From: Candidatus Obscuribacterales bacterium
Lineage (GTDB): Bacteria > Cyanobacteriota > Vampirovibrionia > Obscuribacterales > Obscuribacteraceae
Assembly: GCA_019637435.1 (NCBI GenBank)
Contig: JAHBVO010000001.1
Location: 1,488,001-1,552,000, forward strand
DNA length: 64,000 nt
Direction of reading: 5' to 3'
Shown: positions 1 through 8,914 of the stretch, one piece after another
Layout of the letters: every line of letters starts with the position of its first letter
How positions within the stretch are numbered: position 1 is the stretch's first letter
Position numbers and translations under genes: made by a program
Notes under the pieces: generated by a model
Databases searched by the model: none
What the model was told of the DNA's origin: nothing
Seen by the model: only the letters and a program-made list of their open reading frames with translations

Positions 1-422
1 AGCCGAAAACGCTCGTGCTATTCGAGGCGCTGGTTCGTGAAGGCAGCTGGTGGGACTTCGTTGACGTAATTGCAGGTCACCTGGTCGGCGCTATTTACCT
101 CAAATATCGCGATGAAATCGAGCAACACATGGACCGTTGGATAGTAGATGACGATTTCTGGATTCGAAGAACTGCCATCCTGAGCCAGATGAAGCATAAA
201 AAGTCTACCGACGCCAAACGTTTATTCGCCTATTGTCTGGCTCAGGCTGGCGAGAAGGAGTTTTTTATTCGAAAAGCTATTGGCTGGGCACTTCGCGAGT
301 ATAGTTATGCCGAGCCCGCGGCCGTCAAGAAATTTTTGCTTGCCAATAAGAATCGTTTGTCGCCTTTAAGTTTCAAGGAGGGTGCCAAGCATCTTGTCAA
401 AGTTGGAGTTATGGATGCTTGA
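1..422 (+). CDS. AlkD-like DNA alkylation repair glycosylase, 5'-truncated by window edge
   Basis: Only the C-terminal part is present; the reading frame is open to the first base, so the true start lies outside the window. The remaining residues match the HEAT-like DNA glycosylase family AlkD, which excises N3- and N7-alkylated purines. The visible motif SWWDFVD carries the Trp and Asp corresponding to the AlkD catalytic/DNA-contact residues. A later WIRRTAIL segment (the conserved Arg) and IGWALREY (the last conserved Trp) complete the set. All the key residues visible here are intact, so activity is likely. It ends in TGA at 420-422 and is followed by a 130-bp gap. Nothing can be said about its promoter or upstream partners. 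Confidence 0.85.
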   Translation, partial: PKTLVLFEALVREGSWWDFVDVIAGHLVGAIYLKYRDEIEQHMDRWIVDDDFWIRRTAILSQMKHKKSTDAKRLFAYCLAQAGEKEFFIRKAIGWALREYSYAEPAAVKKFLLANKNRLSPLSFKEGAKHLVKVGVMDA

Positions 423-552
423 GGGCTCCAGTCGTGTATCATGTGTAACCATTAACAATCATCGGTTTAAAATTGACGTTTCATTTACTACCGTTTGTTG
501 TTGAATTCGAGTGTGGCATAAAGAATGCCTGAGAATCATAAGGAGTAAGACG

Positions 553-1221
553 ATGAACCTTTCGGCAAAAAATGTTTTCCAGGGCATTCCCTTGATCATG
601 TGTTTTGCTCTTTTAAACGCTTCGCCAGCGTCAGCACAGGTCGCAGGCGCAGACCAGGGCATTTTCAATGATGAAGAACAGATGCTGCGAATCAATAATT
701 CTCAGGTTCAACAGTATCAATCGCAAATGGCACAGGCTGAGCGCGATTTGAATTCTGAAGAAGCGAAAAATGAGACCTATCGTCTCTACGCTCAGAAAAA
801 AGTAACTGACTTGTCCAAATCGGTCGCCACTGCCACTGGTGCAAAGAAATCTGAGGACCAACAACAGCTTCAGTTTTTCAAAGACTGGATAAAGCGCGAT
901 CAAGACTACAAAGCCAGGCAGACTGCCTATATCAACCAGCTTCAGCAGACCATCAACAATCTTCAACGTGGACAGCAAACAACTTTGTCGAACCTCGGTT
1001 CTGACATAACCGCAATGCGTGAAACGGTTCAAGATAGAAAAGATGCGCAAAAGTTCAATCAAATGATGCAGATGAATTACTTCAATGAACTGCAAAGCGA
1101 AATGGGCGCAGCTACCTGGGGAAGACCGCCGCAAGACGGTACTTTCAACAGCACAGGCGGCTACGGCATGATGGGCGGCTACGGCTACAGTATGGGTGGC
1201 GGACGTCGCAACTACTGGTAA
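553..1221 (+). CDS. exported coiled-coil protein with Gly/Tyr-rich tail
   Basis: A 222-residue protein of unknown function. I chose the ATG at 553 because AAGGAG (540-545) lies just upstream and because it gives a clean signal peptide (hydrophobic stretch ending in ASPASAQ, residues about 15-30). The mature part (about 40-185) is charged and rich in Gln, Glu, Lys and Ala with heptad-like spacing, so a long coiled coil is expected. The last 30 residues are rich in Gly, Tyr and Met with GGYG-type repeats and end in aromatic RRNYW. Such tails are seen in surface or envelope-associated proteins. A periplasmic or outer-surface structural role is inference. Confidence 0.75.
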   Translation: MNLSAKNVFQGIPLIMCFALLNASPASAQVAGADQGIFNDEEQMLRINNSQVQQYQSQMAQAERDLNSEEAKNETYRLYAQKKVTDLSKSVATATGAKKSEDQQQLQFFKDWIKRDQDYKARQTAYINQLQQTINNLQRGQQTTLSNLGSDITAMRETVQDRKDAQKFNQMMQMNYFNELQSEMGAATWGRPPQDGTFNSTGGYGMMGGYGYSMGGGRRNYW

Positions 1222-1244
1222 GATTTGCGACCTAAAACAGCGAG

Positions 1245-3128
1245 CTAATCCTCATCATCTAGAGAAAGTTCACCGGCCCTGGTTATCGCCAGGGCCGTTT
1301 TTATTAGTCCGGGCGGACCGTTTTCGTAGACCAGATAGCTTGCTTTCCATATCGGACTGAATTTGTTTTTGTACTGCCGCAATCCTTTGTAAGAGAAGAA
1401 GCGATTCATATGCTCGTAAATCTGATGGATAGCGCGTTCTTCCATACTTGCGCCCGGCTGATCGCCGACCCCGGACAAAGCCGCCAGTCCCAGGCTGAAA
1501 GTTTGAAATCCGTCTTCCTTCAATGCAGTCAGTAATTTTGTGAATAGATAGTCCATTGTTCCATTCGGGACATCCTCATTGTGGCGCATCATGTCGATGG
1601 ATGCTTCGCCTTCGCCGTATGATGGTACCTGATTTACGAAAGCGATTACTTCCTTTTGCGGATTCTTCAAGACGAAGAGAATGTCTTTCTCGACCTCTTC
1701 TCTTTCGAACCATCCAAGGCTGAAACCGCGTTCGCGCCTTCCCGGCAATGAGAGCCAGGCGTCAGAGACGCGCTGTACCGTATCAACTAATTCTTTGGAA
1801 TGCGGGGGTGCAAGCCGCTCTAAGACAAATCCTTCTTTGTCGAATTTCTTGACTTTTGACTTGAAATTTTTGCCCTTGCTAGTCTCCGTAGAGAACTTGT
1901 TAAGATCGACGATCGCCTCTTCGCCCACCTTCAGGACATCCAAACCGAGCTTTTCATAGAGCTCTACGTTGTCGGGTTTGACCTGGAGAAACGCCATGGT
2001 CCAGTCGTTGTTCTTGCAGAAGGTATGAAACTCTTTTGTAATTCTTTCCAGCTCTTCGGCGGGACCGACCGGATCTCCCAGTCCTATGGCGACATTGAGA
2101 ACAGTTTTGTACGCAATAAAGCTGTTTCCGTCCGGCAAAAAATAGTACGACTTGTCAGACAAGATCTTGTAGTGATCGAGCGCATCTTTGCCGTATTGCT
2201 TCAGAAGTGACTGGGCGCGCTCACGTTCTCTCGGGTGAGTCGACAGCTGGTATTGGATCGGTCGGAATAGGCTGTAAACTGCGAACGCAGCGGCTAAACT
2301 GCCGAATATGTGCAGTGAGTTTAAAAACCATCGAGCCGATGCGCTTCGGGCGACGAGGTCGGGATTGCCGATGAAAAACAATTCTCGAGTGGAACGCGAT
2401 AGCGCTTCGAGCAGTTCGAAGTTCAAACCGAAGTCATGTTTTTCCAGAAGGAAGAAACCAATCGTGCCATATGCAACAGCAAGGATGACACTTAGCAGGA
2501 ACTTTCTCACTCCAGTCCTTATGCGATGCGACTCGCTCAAGACCGTGAATTGTTTTTTGTAGATAAACAGGAGCACCACAGTTAGTATCGGAACAATCAG
2601 CGTAAGTAGAGGAATGCTTTCGCTTATATCCGGATCTGAGATAAACTTGATTCGCTCGGCGCCGATTCGTGCAATGTGCAAAACTGCTGAACCCGCAGAC
2701 ATGGCGACCGCTGCGTACCAGGCGTTGCGTTTTCGCTTGAATAGATTTACCGAGAGGTAAATGAGAAACAAGCCAAAGGCGACATGCAACGATTTACTGA
2801 AGTGGTAGTCATCAGCGGTGACCAGCACGGAGAATAAGCGTGGGTGCTCGGCCAGGCGAGCCGCGAGAGGCTGGATAGCTGCGACTAATCCACTGACTAG
2901 AGTGAAACTGGCAACCACATTGACCGGCCAGCGGCTGGGAGAGAAGCGTTTGATTTCCTCTTCCGATAACGCATGCCCTGGCACAGGCTGGGAGACGAAG
3001 GCGACATCGGGCGTGTCATCGTCTTCCTCTGGAGCCTCCTGAGCAACAGTTTCCGCGGGTGCGCTTTGGGCGTCTTCTAATTTGTCAGCCGATTCATCTT
3101 CGGTTTTATTTTGCGAGTTCTGATCCAT
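1245..3128 (-). CDS. integral membrane protein with C-terminal DUF2156 / MprF-type transferase domain
   Basis: 627 residues. An acidic, Pro-rich N-terminal tail (1-60) precedes about six predicted membrane segments (roughly 70-285). These are followed by a cytosolic DUF2156 domain (about 295-610), the GNAT-fold module that in MprF transfers an amino acid from aminoacyl-tRNA to phosphatidylglycerol. Family signatures seen include DKSYYFLPDG, FIAYK and LGDPVGP, plus a late GERGFSLGWF-like segment (here RRERGFSLGW). The membrane part is shorter than the 14-helix flippase-synthase of full MprF proteins. Lipid aminoacylation is therefore plausible, but the flippase half is reduced. The start overlaps nothing essential; a divergent exported protein begins close by. 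Confidence 0.75.
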   Translation of the reverse strand: MDQNSQNKTEDESADKLEDAQSAPAETVAQEAPEEDDDTPDVAFVSQPVPGHALSEEEIKRFSPSRWPVNVVASFTLVSGLVAAIQPLAARLAEHPRLFSVLVTADDYHFSKSLHVAFGLFLIYLSVNLFKRKRNAWYAAVAMSAGSAVLHIARIGAERIKFISDPDISESIPLLTLIVPILTVVLLFIYKKQFTVLSESHRIRTGVRKFLLSVILAVAYGTIGFFLLEKHDFGLNFELLEALSRSTRELFFIGNPDLVARSASARWFLNSLHIFGSLAAAFAVYSLFRPIQYQLSTHPRERERAQSLLKQYGKDALDHYKILSDKSYYFLPDGNSFIAYKTVLNVAIGLGDPVGPAEELERITKEFHTFCKNNDWTMAFLQVKPDNVELYEKLGLDVLKVGEEAIVDLNKFSTETSKGKNFKSKVKKFDKEGFVLERLAPPHSKELVDTVQRVSDAWLSLPGRRERGFSLGWFEREEVEKDILFVLKNPQKEVIAFVNQVPSYGEGEASIDMMRHNEDVPNGTMDYLFTKLLTALKEDGFQTFSLGLAALSGVGDQPGASMEERAIHQIYEHMNRFFSYKGLRQYKNKFSPIWKASYLVYENGPPGLIKTALAITRAGELSLDDED

Positions 3129-3158
3129 AATGGCAGTGTAAACAGTTTGGGTGCGCAG

Positions 3159-3941
3159 GTGTTTAGATTAATCGTTTTAGTGGTCGCTCTGACGATATTC
3201 ATACCCGCTCATGCGTTGGCTCAGGCCGATGAGGGCACGGAAGGACCGCCAGAGGGCGAGTTCGGCAACTGGCCTTTTCCAGGTTCCGTCGACGAGTTGC
3301 CTGACGGTATGCGACCGGGGCAGGCTTACACAGGCTTTCCAAATAATTATCGGAAGAATGTGGATTGGATGTCCATTCCGTCCTGGCTTGCGGGCGACTG
3401 GGCATCGAAAGACCTGCGAATCATGAAAACTTACGACCACACCAATGGTACGTTGAAAACCATTCCATCTTCCACAGTTGCGCCGTTTGCCGACCACTTT
3501 GGCGACCAAACCGATCGGCAGGGCACTGTCTGGTCCTGTAATTTCACACCGTACATTACTAACCTTCCCCTGGATCAGCTTACAGACTCGCAGCTGACTA
3601 TCGGGATGAAACCGCTGGAGGTTCGAGAAGATGGCGTCGCCCTCTGGCAGCGCGTCCTACACGTCTTACTCACTCCCAACAACGCAATTCACGATTCTTA
3701 TACCGAAGAGCGGGTGACCGAGTTTTCGCCTCAAGGGCCGGGTATGACTATGGCGCAAATTACCGCGCGTTTCTACAATCCGGCGGGCGATCCGATTTTT
3801 ACGACGAACTCAATGCGCATCATGCGGAAGGTAAAACAGTATCAGCCTCTTCAGCAGCGAAACGGCATCAATCTGCCGATGTCGCTTAGCGAATACTTGC
3901 AGTCGACAGGGAGACCGGAGCTTATGTTTGGTAATCAATAA
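3159..3941 (+). CDS. exported protein of an unnamed family, paralogue of the 9635-10420 product
   Basis: A protein of about 260 residues. The frame is open from TTG 3111, but the GTG at 3159 avoids overlap with the divergent membrane gene and yields a compact signal peptide (FRLIVLVVALTIF...AHALAQA). Start choice is uncertain because no strong ribosome site is visible. The mature protein shares with the 9635-10420 product the motif P-x-WLAG-x-W, a TY segment, FGxQxDxxGTxW and a C-terminal NGxNLxxSLxE(Y/F)L, all in the same order. No known domain is recognised. An extracytoplasmic location is supported by the signal peptide; function is unknown. Confidence 0.7.
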   Translation: MFRLIVLVVALTIFIPAHALAQADEGTEGPPEGEFGNWPFPGSVDELPDGMRPGQAYTGFPNNYRKNVDWMSIPSWLAGDWASKDLRIMKTYDHTNGTLKTIPSSTVAPFADHFGDQTDRQGTVWSCNFTPYITNLPLDQLTDSQLTIGMKPLEVREDGVALWQRVLHVLLTPNNAIHDSYTEERVTEFSPQGPGMTMAQITARFYNPAGDPIFTTNSMRIMRKVKQYQPLQQRNGINLPMSLSEYLQSTGRPELMFGNQ

Positions 3942-3961
3942 TTGCCACCAAGCGCGGTGCG

Positions 3962-4324
3962 CTAGTTTTGCTTGAAGTTGCCGTAATGTTGAATCAGAGC
4001 CTTTACCGCATCTTCTGTTTCCTTGCCGTCGGTGAGCTTCTCCACTTCCGCCTTGTCACCGATTATTTCAATGGCTTTCCATGCCTTTTCTCTTGCCTTG
4101 ACGATGGGATGGGCCTTATAGACGAAAAATAGCGGTGGGATTGCCATTGGATTTTTCTCTTTGGCAAGTTGCTCAATGGAGGTGACAACTGCTTCGTAGT
4201 CTTCGTGTTTGAGACCATTTACGAGGAGTTTGAAAGTGAAGGAATCGAACTTGGACTTCAGAGAGTGGGCAGTCCCTTGAATCAGATCGGTTATCGATTG
4301 GAAGCTGCTTTGATAGTCGCTCAT
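3962..4324 (-). CDS. small HEAT-like repeat protein, function unknown
   Basis: 120 residues from the ATG at 4324, preceded at a slightly long distance by GGAG. The frame extends to an ATG at 4354, but that extension (CVHTERGKK) looks non-coding. The sequence is helical with two or three HEAT-like units: one around FKLLVNGLKHEDYEAVVTSIEQL, then AIPPLFFVYKAHPIVKAREKAWKAIEIIGD. These resemble PBS-lyase/HEAT repeats that act as protein-interaction scaffolds. There is no signal peptide, so it is probably cytosolic. It converges with the upstream exported gene (20-bp gap) and is divergent from the TPR-matrixin gene. Confidence 0.6.
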   Translation of the reverse strand: MSDYQSSFQSITDLIQGTAHSLKSKFDSFTFKLLVNGLKHEDYEAVVTSIEQLAKEKNPMAIPPLFFVYKAHPIVKAREKAWKAIEIIGDKAEVEKLTDGKETEDAVKALIQHYGNFKQN

Positions 4325-4340
4325 TTTTTTGCCGCGCTCC

Positions 4341-4350
4341 GTGTGCACAC
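4341..4350. promoter_or_regulatory. perfect 10-bp palindrome between divergent genes
   Basis: GTGTGCACAC is a perfect palindrome in the short divergent region between the HEAT-like gene (start 4324) and the TPR-matrixin gene (start 4411). A TATGAT hexamer that could be a -10 element for the rightward gene follows at about 4361. The position would suit an operator, but a 10-bp palindrome can occur by chance. Confidence 0.3.
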
Positions 4351-4410
4351 ACAATACGGCTATGATACATTGTTTTTGTCTGCGATCTGGATCCGGACGG
4401 AGAAGTCCTG

Positions 4411-7290
4411 TTGGGCGAAGTCAAAATTTCAGGAATCCAGCGTTCTGTTGCGCTTGCTGTGTCGCTTTGCATGGCAGGTACCGTTGTGTCGCTAGACGAA
4501 CTATCGCCCTTAAAACTACTGGCGCCGGCCATCGCCGCTGAAAGCAAATGGTCTATAGAAAACGTTTTGAAGGCCAGGGACATTGAGATTGATGCGAAGA
4601 ATGAAGTGACTTCAGACATCTGCTCCTCGGCCGTAGACCGTGAATTGGCAGAGATGGAATTAACTCGGGGATATTACAAGAACGCTGTTAAGGTCTCGCA
4701 GACCGTAATCAAGGATTTGCGTAAATACCTGAAGCCGGATGATGCCCGGGTTCAGTCTGCACGTTTACTACTATCCGAGGCGTATTTGAAGTCGAAAAAC
4801 AGAAACGGCTGTTTGAAACATTTGCGGGCCGTATTGTTGCAGCAACTTCACTCCGATGAGATCAGGGAGTTGAAGATTCGCCGAGGCATGTCCGCGAGCG
4901 AATTAAAGGAGGACGGCGTTGAGACTGAAAGTCAGTTTGAGGAGCGCTATAAGAAACTTGCCAGCAATGCAGTATTCCAACCCGCATCTGAGGCTGTTCG
5001 TCGGGCGGAACTACTATTTTGGGAAAACCGTTTAGCTGATGCTTTGCGATTAACGAGAATCAGTTTATCTTTAGATGACACAGGCACCGTGGATGGTGAC
5101 AGGACGAAGTTCCTTCAAGCTTTGATTTACTTTGGGCAGGGCGATCGTGGTGCTCTTGAACTCACACGGCGAAGGCTGGCAGAAGGTTCTTCGAATTCAA
5201 TGAAATCCGACCATAACGGTCAAGCCACAGAGAATAAAACTCGTACCTATATAAAGGAATCGCAAGCTTCTGCTGGGGCAATGGATGCGCGGAAAGCATT
5301 TGTTGATGGCTTGGTTGCTGAACTTGACGGCGAGCACACTGAGGCGTTGAAATCTTATGAAACCGCCATAGCGAAGTTAAAAGGGCAGGAGCCTCGGCTG
5401 GATGCGTTGGTGTTTCAGATTTACAAGGGTAATGCACTACTTAACAATGGTGAACCCGTTGCCGCCTATCGTGATCTGAATCATGTATTTGAAACCGCAC
5501 GTCGACTCGTCGAAGGTCGCGAGCAAGGCTTGCTCTTCGGAAAAATGTCGCAGGTCGCGTTGACGGAAATGTATAGAACGCTTTTAGTCAGAATGACTTA
5601 CGAAAGCGAACTGTCGGAGGCGAATGACTCAGATTCGCAGCCCTCGAAGGTTTTAAGAAATTGTCTCGAAGCGAGTATGTTTGATGGAAAAGCGCGAAAG
5701 GCGGTTCGTCCATACGAAGAAAACTACGCGGCGCTCGCCGATGCGCTTTATCATGTTGGATATCAGTTTAAAACCAGCCATCGCCAGACCCAAGCTCAGC
5801 GTTGCTTCTGGGATAACGTCTTCGTGATCGAAACACATCTTCCTGAGTACAAACGCCAGTTGGGCGGCACTTTGTACGATCTGGCCGAGTCTTATTTTTG
5901 GTCCGAGCACTACGATCTTGCCATCGAAGTCTTTCGCAGATGTGTTGATGTCCGGCGGCGAATCGACCCTGATTCGCTCGATTATATTTTGACCCTGAAC
6001 ACACTAGGGCGAGTTTATTTGGCAAAAGGTGATGCTCTTGAGGCTATCGACTGCGTCAATTCGGCGCTGCACCGCTTGCTTCACCACGAGAAACTTCAGT
6101 CCACAAGAGTATCGAGAATGGTTGCTGACTTGCGACGGACCTCGAAAGTCGAAGAAGAGAGCTCTGCACCAGAGGTAGTGGCATCAGGAGATCGCTATAT
6201 CGAGCAAATTAGCGCACTTCCCCTCCCGGAGCAAATTGACTCTGTTAGTAAGTCTCGCTCAAGTGCCAATCCCGACACCTATCCGCAAATCGACGACCTC
6301 TGGCAAGTCCTGGCAGATTCATACAGTCGTCACAAAAACTATGATGAGGCTTTGGAGATCTCCAAACGCTTACTGGAATTACGGGAGTCGTCGAAGGTCA
6401 GATCGCAGTCTGACATTCTTGGAAGTTTGTGGCAGCTTGCCTACATCTGTGGAGTTTCCAATCGCCACAAGGATGCTGACAAATATTACTCGGAGCTACT
6501 CGACAAGTTCGGAACGGATAACCCTCGCTGGCGAGCGTTATGGTTTTATTCCAGGGGGGTGGTTCTAGATTCACTCGGATTGCCGGAGCGCGCTGCTAGC
6601 GACTTTCGCAAATCGATTGTCGAGTACAAAAAATATATGAAAACTCTCGACAAGATAAATGACAGCGAGTCAGTTGATCAAACCGGCTGGATGATTGCTG
6701 ACCTCGAGCAGGAGCTGAAAGCGAAACAGCGATGCAAACCCGATGCTACAGACTATTTGAAAGGATATTCAACTTGTTATTGGGATAAAAAACGCTTTCC
6801 TTTAAAGGTCTATATCGACGACTCACGAGAACGTGGCTTCGGACCAAAGCTTTTTGCGCTTGTTAAAAAGGCAGTTGACGACTGGGCTGAGACGCCCGGG
6901 ATGAAAGACAAAATTAAATTTGTCGATGATCGAGAAGACGCAGATATTTATTTGGAAAGAGTCAGCAATTACGATGCAATCCCGTATGGCTCCGGTGGTG
7001 GCGCTTCGGCGAGTTTCGTTTGGCGCGGCAAAAAACTTACGAAGGAAATCGACAAAGTTCATTTGCGTATGTATTGCGCTGACTATGATCTAGATAAAAT
7101 GGCTAACCATGCCGTTTTGCAGCTGTATACGCTGGCTCTTCATGAATTCGGACACGGTTTGGGATTGGGACATTCGCCTTCCGGACTCGACGTCATGTAT
7201 TGGAAATCTGCTATAGATAGATTATCGAGCCGTGATCGCGCCTCTGTCCGGGGAATCTGTGGTTTTCAAGAGGAAAGGCGCGGCCGATAA
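4411..7290 (+). CDS. large exported TPR protein with C-terminal matrixin-type zinc metalloprotease domain
   Basis: 959 residues from a TTG at 4411, chosen because GGAGAAG sits 5 nt upstream and a signal-like hydrophobic segment follows (residues about 10-28, ending AIAAES). Residues about 60-790 are tetratricopeptide-like helical pairs, visible as repeated A-x-x-x-Y/F-x-x-A-L patterns. The C-terminal 180 residues form a matrixin-like domain. The zinc motif HEFGHGLGLGH has His911, Glu912, His915 and His921, and a Met-turn DVMY follows (Met929). The domain opens with FPLKVYID and a DDWAE helix, as in M10-type peptidases. A secreted or periplasmic protease with a TPR substrate- or partner-binding arm is inferred. 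It is followed by a terminator hairpin. Confidence 0.85.
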   Translation: MGEVKISGIQRSVALAVSLCMAGTVVSLDELSPLKLLAPAIAAESKWSIENVLKARDIEIDAKNEVTSDICSSAVDRELAEMELTRGYYKNAVKVSQTVIKDLRKYLKPDDARVQSARLLLSEAYLKSKNRNGCLKHLRAVLLQQLHSDEIRELKIRRGMSASELKEDGVETESQFEERYKKLASNAVFQPASEAVRRAELLFWENRLADALRLTRISLSLDDTGTVDGDRTKFLQALIYFGQGDRGALELTRRRLAEGSSNSMKSDHNGQATENKTRTYIKESQASAGAMDARKAFVDGLVAELDGEHTEALKSYETAIAKLKGQEPRLDALVFQIYKGNALLNNGEPVAAYRDLNHVFETARRLVEGREQGLLFGKMSQVALTEMYRTLLVRMTYESELSEANDSDSQPSKVLRNCLEASMFDGKARKAVRPYEENYAALADALYHVGYQFKTSHRQTQAQRCFWDNVFVIETHLPEYKRQLGGTLYDLAESYFWSEHYDLAIEVFRRCVDVRRRIDPDSLDYILTLNTLGRVYLAKGDALEAIDCVNSALHRLLHHEKLQSTRVSRMVADLRRTSKVEEESSAPEVVASGDRYIEQISALPLPEQIDSVSKSRSSANPDTYPQIDDLWQVLADSYSRHKNYDEALEISKRLLELRESSKVRSQSDILGSLWQLAYICGVSNRHKDADKYYSELLDKFGTDNPRWRALWFYSRGVVLDSLGLPERAASDFRKSIVEYKKYMKTLDKINDSESVDQTGWMIADLEQELKAKQRCKPDATDYLKGYSTCYWDKKRFPLKVYIDDSRERGFGPKLFALVKKAVDDWAETPGMKDKIKFVDDREDADIYLERVSNYDAIPYGSGGGASASFVWRGKKLTKEIDKVHLRMYCADYDLDKMANHAVLQLYTLALHEFGHGLGLGHSPSGLDVMYWKSAIDRLSSRDRASVRGICGFQEERRGR

Positions 7291-7386
7291 GGGTTTCCAA
7301 GCGTTTAGCCCGTTTCGAGTCGGGTAAATAGGAAATACGGGAGTGGAGGGTCCGCTAGGACCTGGTCGAGCGCACAAAGCGCGCCG

Positions 7387-7414
7387 ACGATCGTTGCAAA
7401 CGGTCGTTGTTTTT
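7387..7414 (+). terminator. intrinsic terminator after the TPR-matrixin gene
   Basis: An 8-bp stem (7387-7394 with 7100-series partner 7400-7407, one G-U pair) has a 5-nt loop and is followed by TGTTTTT. It lies about 100 bp past the stop of the TPR-matrixin gene and just ahead of the GGAGGAG site of the next gene. It could alternatively act as an attenuator for the downstream gene. Confidence 0.5.
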
Positions 7415-7443
7415 CTGCCGACTTTTTTTGGAGGAGCGTGATG

Positions 7444-8736
7444 ATGAGCCGGTTTCGTAAGCCGTTGACCTGGGTTGTAGCTCAGTCAATACTTGCACTA
7501 TCGCTGCCGTTGGCAGCACTGGCAGCTCCATCTGAGGACATGACCTCTAATGGATTTGAATTGCCTATTAACGATGTCCTTCTGGTCGATGAGACGAGAA
7601 CCGCATCAGCCGAAGCTTCAACTTCAACCTTCGCGTCGCCGCTGGCGTCGCCATCGACGCCTGTTGAAACATTGCCGCAAGCGGCACCACAGGCAGTGAC
7701 ACCTACTAATAATACAGATGAACCGGAAATGGTTGGCGCTCTTGAATCAGCCAAGGCCCGCGCTATTGCTCAGAAGGTAGACAGCGAGCCGGGAGCGGTT
7801 CTCGAAATTGAAGATATCGTATCGAAGAATGAATTGTCGCCCCCTCTCATGGGCGGTGTCGAATCGAATAACGTTGATCAGGAAGTTATCGTTATAGACA
7901 ATGATGAGTTTCAACTCGCCGGAACTGATGAAGTCTGGCAGGAACTCAAAGACGAGCCTGGCATGACTAAAATCAGTGCCGGCGCTCAATTTCCTGTCGT
8001 AGTCGTTTCTTCACTGAACAGCAAACATAATCAAATTGGCGACCCGCTCGAAGCTCGTTTGAAAACCGACATCAAAATCGGCGGAAAACTGATTGCGAAG
8101 AAGGGCGACAGAGTTGTTGGTCACGTGTCCAGCTGCAGCAAAGCTAGAAAGATGCTTCATGCCGAAATGTCGACGAAGCGTTGGATGAGAGCGAATGGCG
8201 CTATCGGTTTGCAGTTCGATGAGATCGTAACCGAGAGCGGCGAGCACCTTCCGCTTGTAGCCAAGCCGGCCAAGCGTGCCAGAATTGTGAAAAACATCAA
8301 CGAGGGTCGTGTTCTCGGCGTCAACGACAATGGGGAAGTGGCTAGCCCGCTATCGACTCAGCTCAAACACCAGGCTGCTCACCTCGCTATCCGCGCGGCT
8401 GCATCTGCCGGGGGAGCATTCAGCTTCGGTATCGTACCTGCTGCTTATGGTATCGTCGGTGCTATCAACCCGTCGTTTGCGTTCCTGCATCCGGTCGGTA
8501 AGAACGTACCGCACAGAAGACTCAAAGGTTTTGCTATGGGTGTCGTATCGGGTCTCCCGGGCGGCTTCCTGATTGCTGATTCCATTATCAGAGGTGTCGA
8601 CGCTGAGATCAAACCGGGCGACGAATTCCTCGCTCAGTTCCATCAGGACTTTACCGGCGAAGCCTCCACATCGGCTAGCATCATTCCGGGCGCGTCCCAG
8701 AAAGTACACGGCGAAGTCGTAAATCCGAAAAAATAA
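7444..8736 (+). CDS. exported protein with VirB10/TrbI-like beta domain
   Basis: About 430 residues. Three in-frame starts (7438 GTG, 7441 ATG, 7444 ATG) follow GGAGGAG (7430-7436); 7444 has the best spacing. The N-terminus is a signal peptide (hydrophobic, ending LAALAAPS), followed by a low-complexity Ser/Thr/Pro/Ala stretch to about residue 100. The region at about 185-290 contains GDPLEARLKTDI, GKLIAKKGDRVVGHV and LQFDEI. This is the pattern of TrbI/VirB10-like beta domains that set a 'ground state plus guard value' strand order. The C-terminus has two small hydrophobic Gly/Ala-rich stretches and ends near GDEFLAQF. No secretion-system partners lie nearby, so envelope function is inferred only. 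Confidence 0.6.
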   Translation: MSRFRKPLTWVVAQSILALSLPLAALAAPSEDMTSNGFELPINDVLLVDETRTASAEASTSTFASPLASPSTPVETLPQAAPQAVTPTNNTDEPEMVGALESAKARAIAQKVDSEPGAVLEIEDIVSKNELSPPLMGGVESNNVDQEVIVIDNDEFQLAGTDEVWQELKDEPGMTKISAGAQFPVVVVSSLNSKHNQIGDPLEARLKTDIKIGGKLIAKKGDRVVGHVSSCSKARKMLHAEMSTKRWMRANGAIGLQFDEIVTESGEHLPLVAKPAKRARIVKNINEGRVLGVNDNGEVASPLSTQLKHQAAHLAIRAAASAGGAFSFGIVPAAYGIVGAINPSFAFLHPVGKNVPHRRLKGFAMGVVSGLPGGFLIADSIIRGVDAEIKPGDEFLAQFHQDFTGEASTSASIIPGASQKVHGEVVNPKK

Positions 8737-8774
8737 TAACCTTCGGAAAGATAAACAGGTTTGTGTTTGTTTGA

Positions 8775-8799
8775 AGCCCCTTCTCCGGAAGGGGCTTTT
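8775..8799 (+). terminator. strong intrinsic terminator
   Basis: A perfect 9-bp stem AGCCCCTTC/GAAGGGGCT with a 4-nt loop ends in TTTT. It lies 39 bp after the stop codon of the upstream exported-protein gene and should end its transcript. Confidence 0.8.
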
Positions 8800-8914
8800 G
8801 ACCGTTCAGCCCTAATTGCTGCTAATTTCGTTGCGCTTGCGGTTGGCTAAAATAGCTGTTCTGTATACGGGCCCCGTCCAGATGGGGCGGTCATGAGTCA
8901 CGGGAGCTGTTTCC

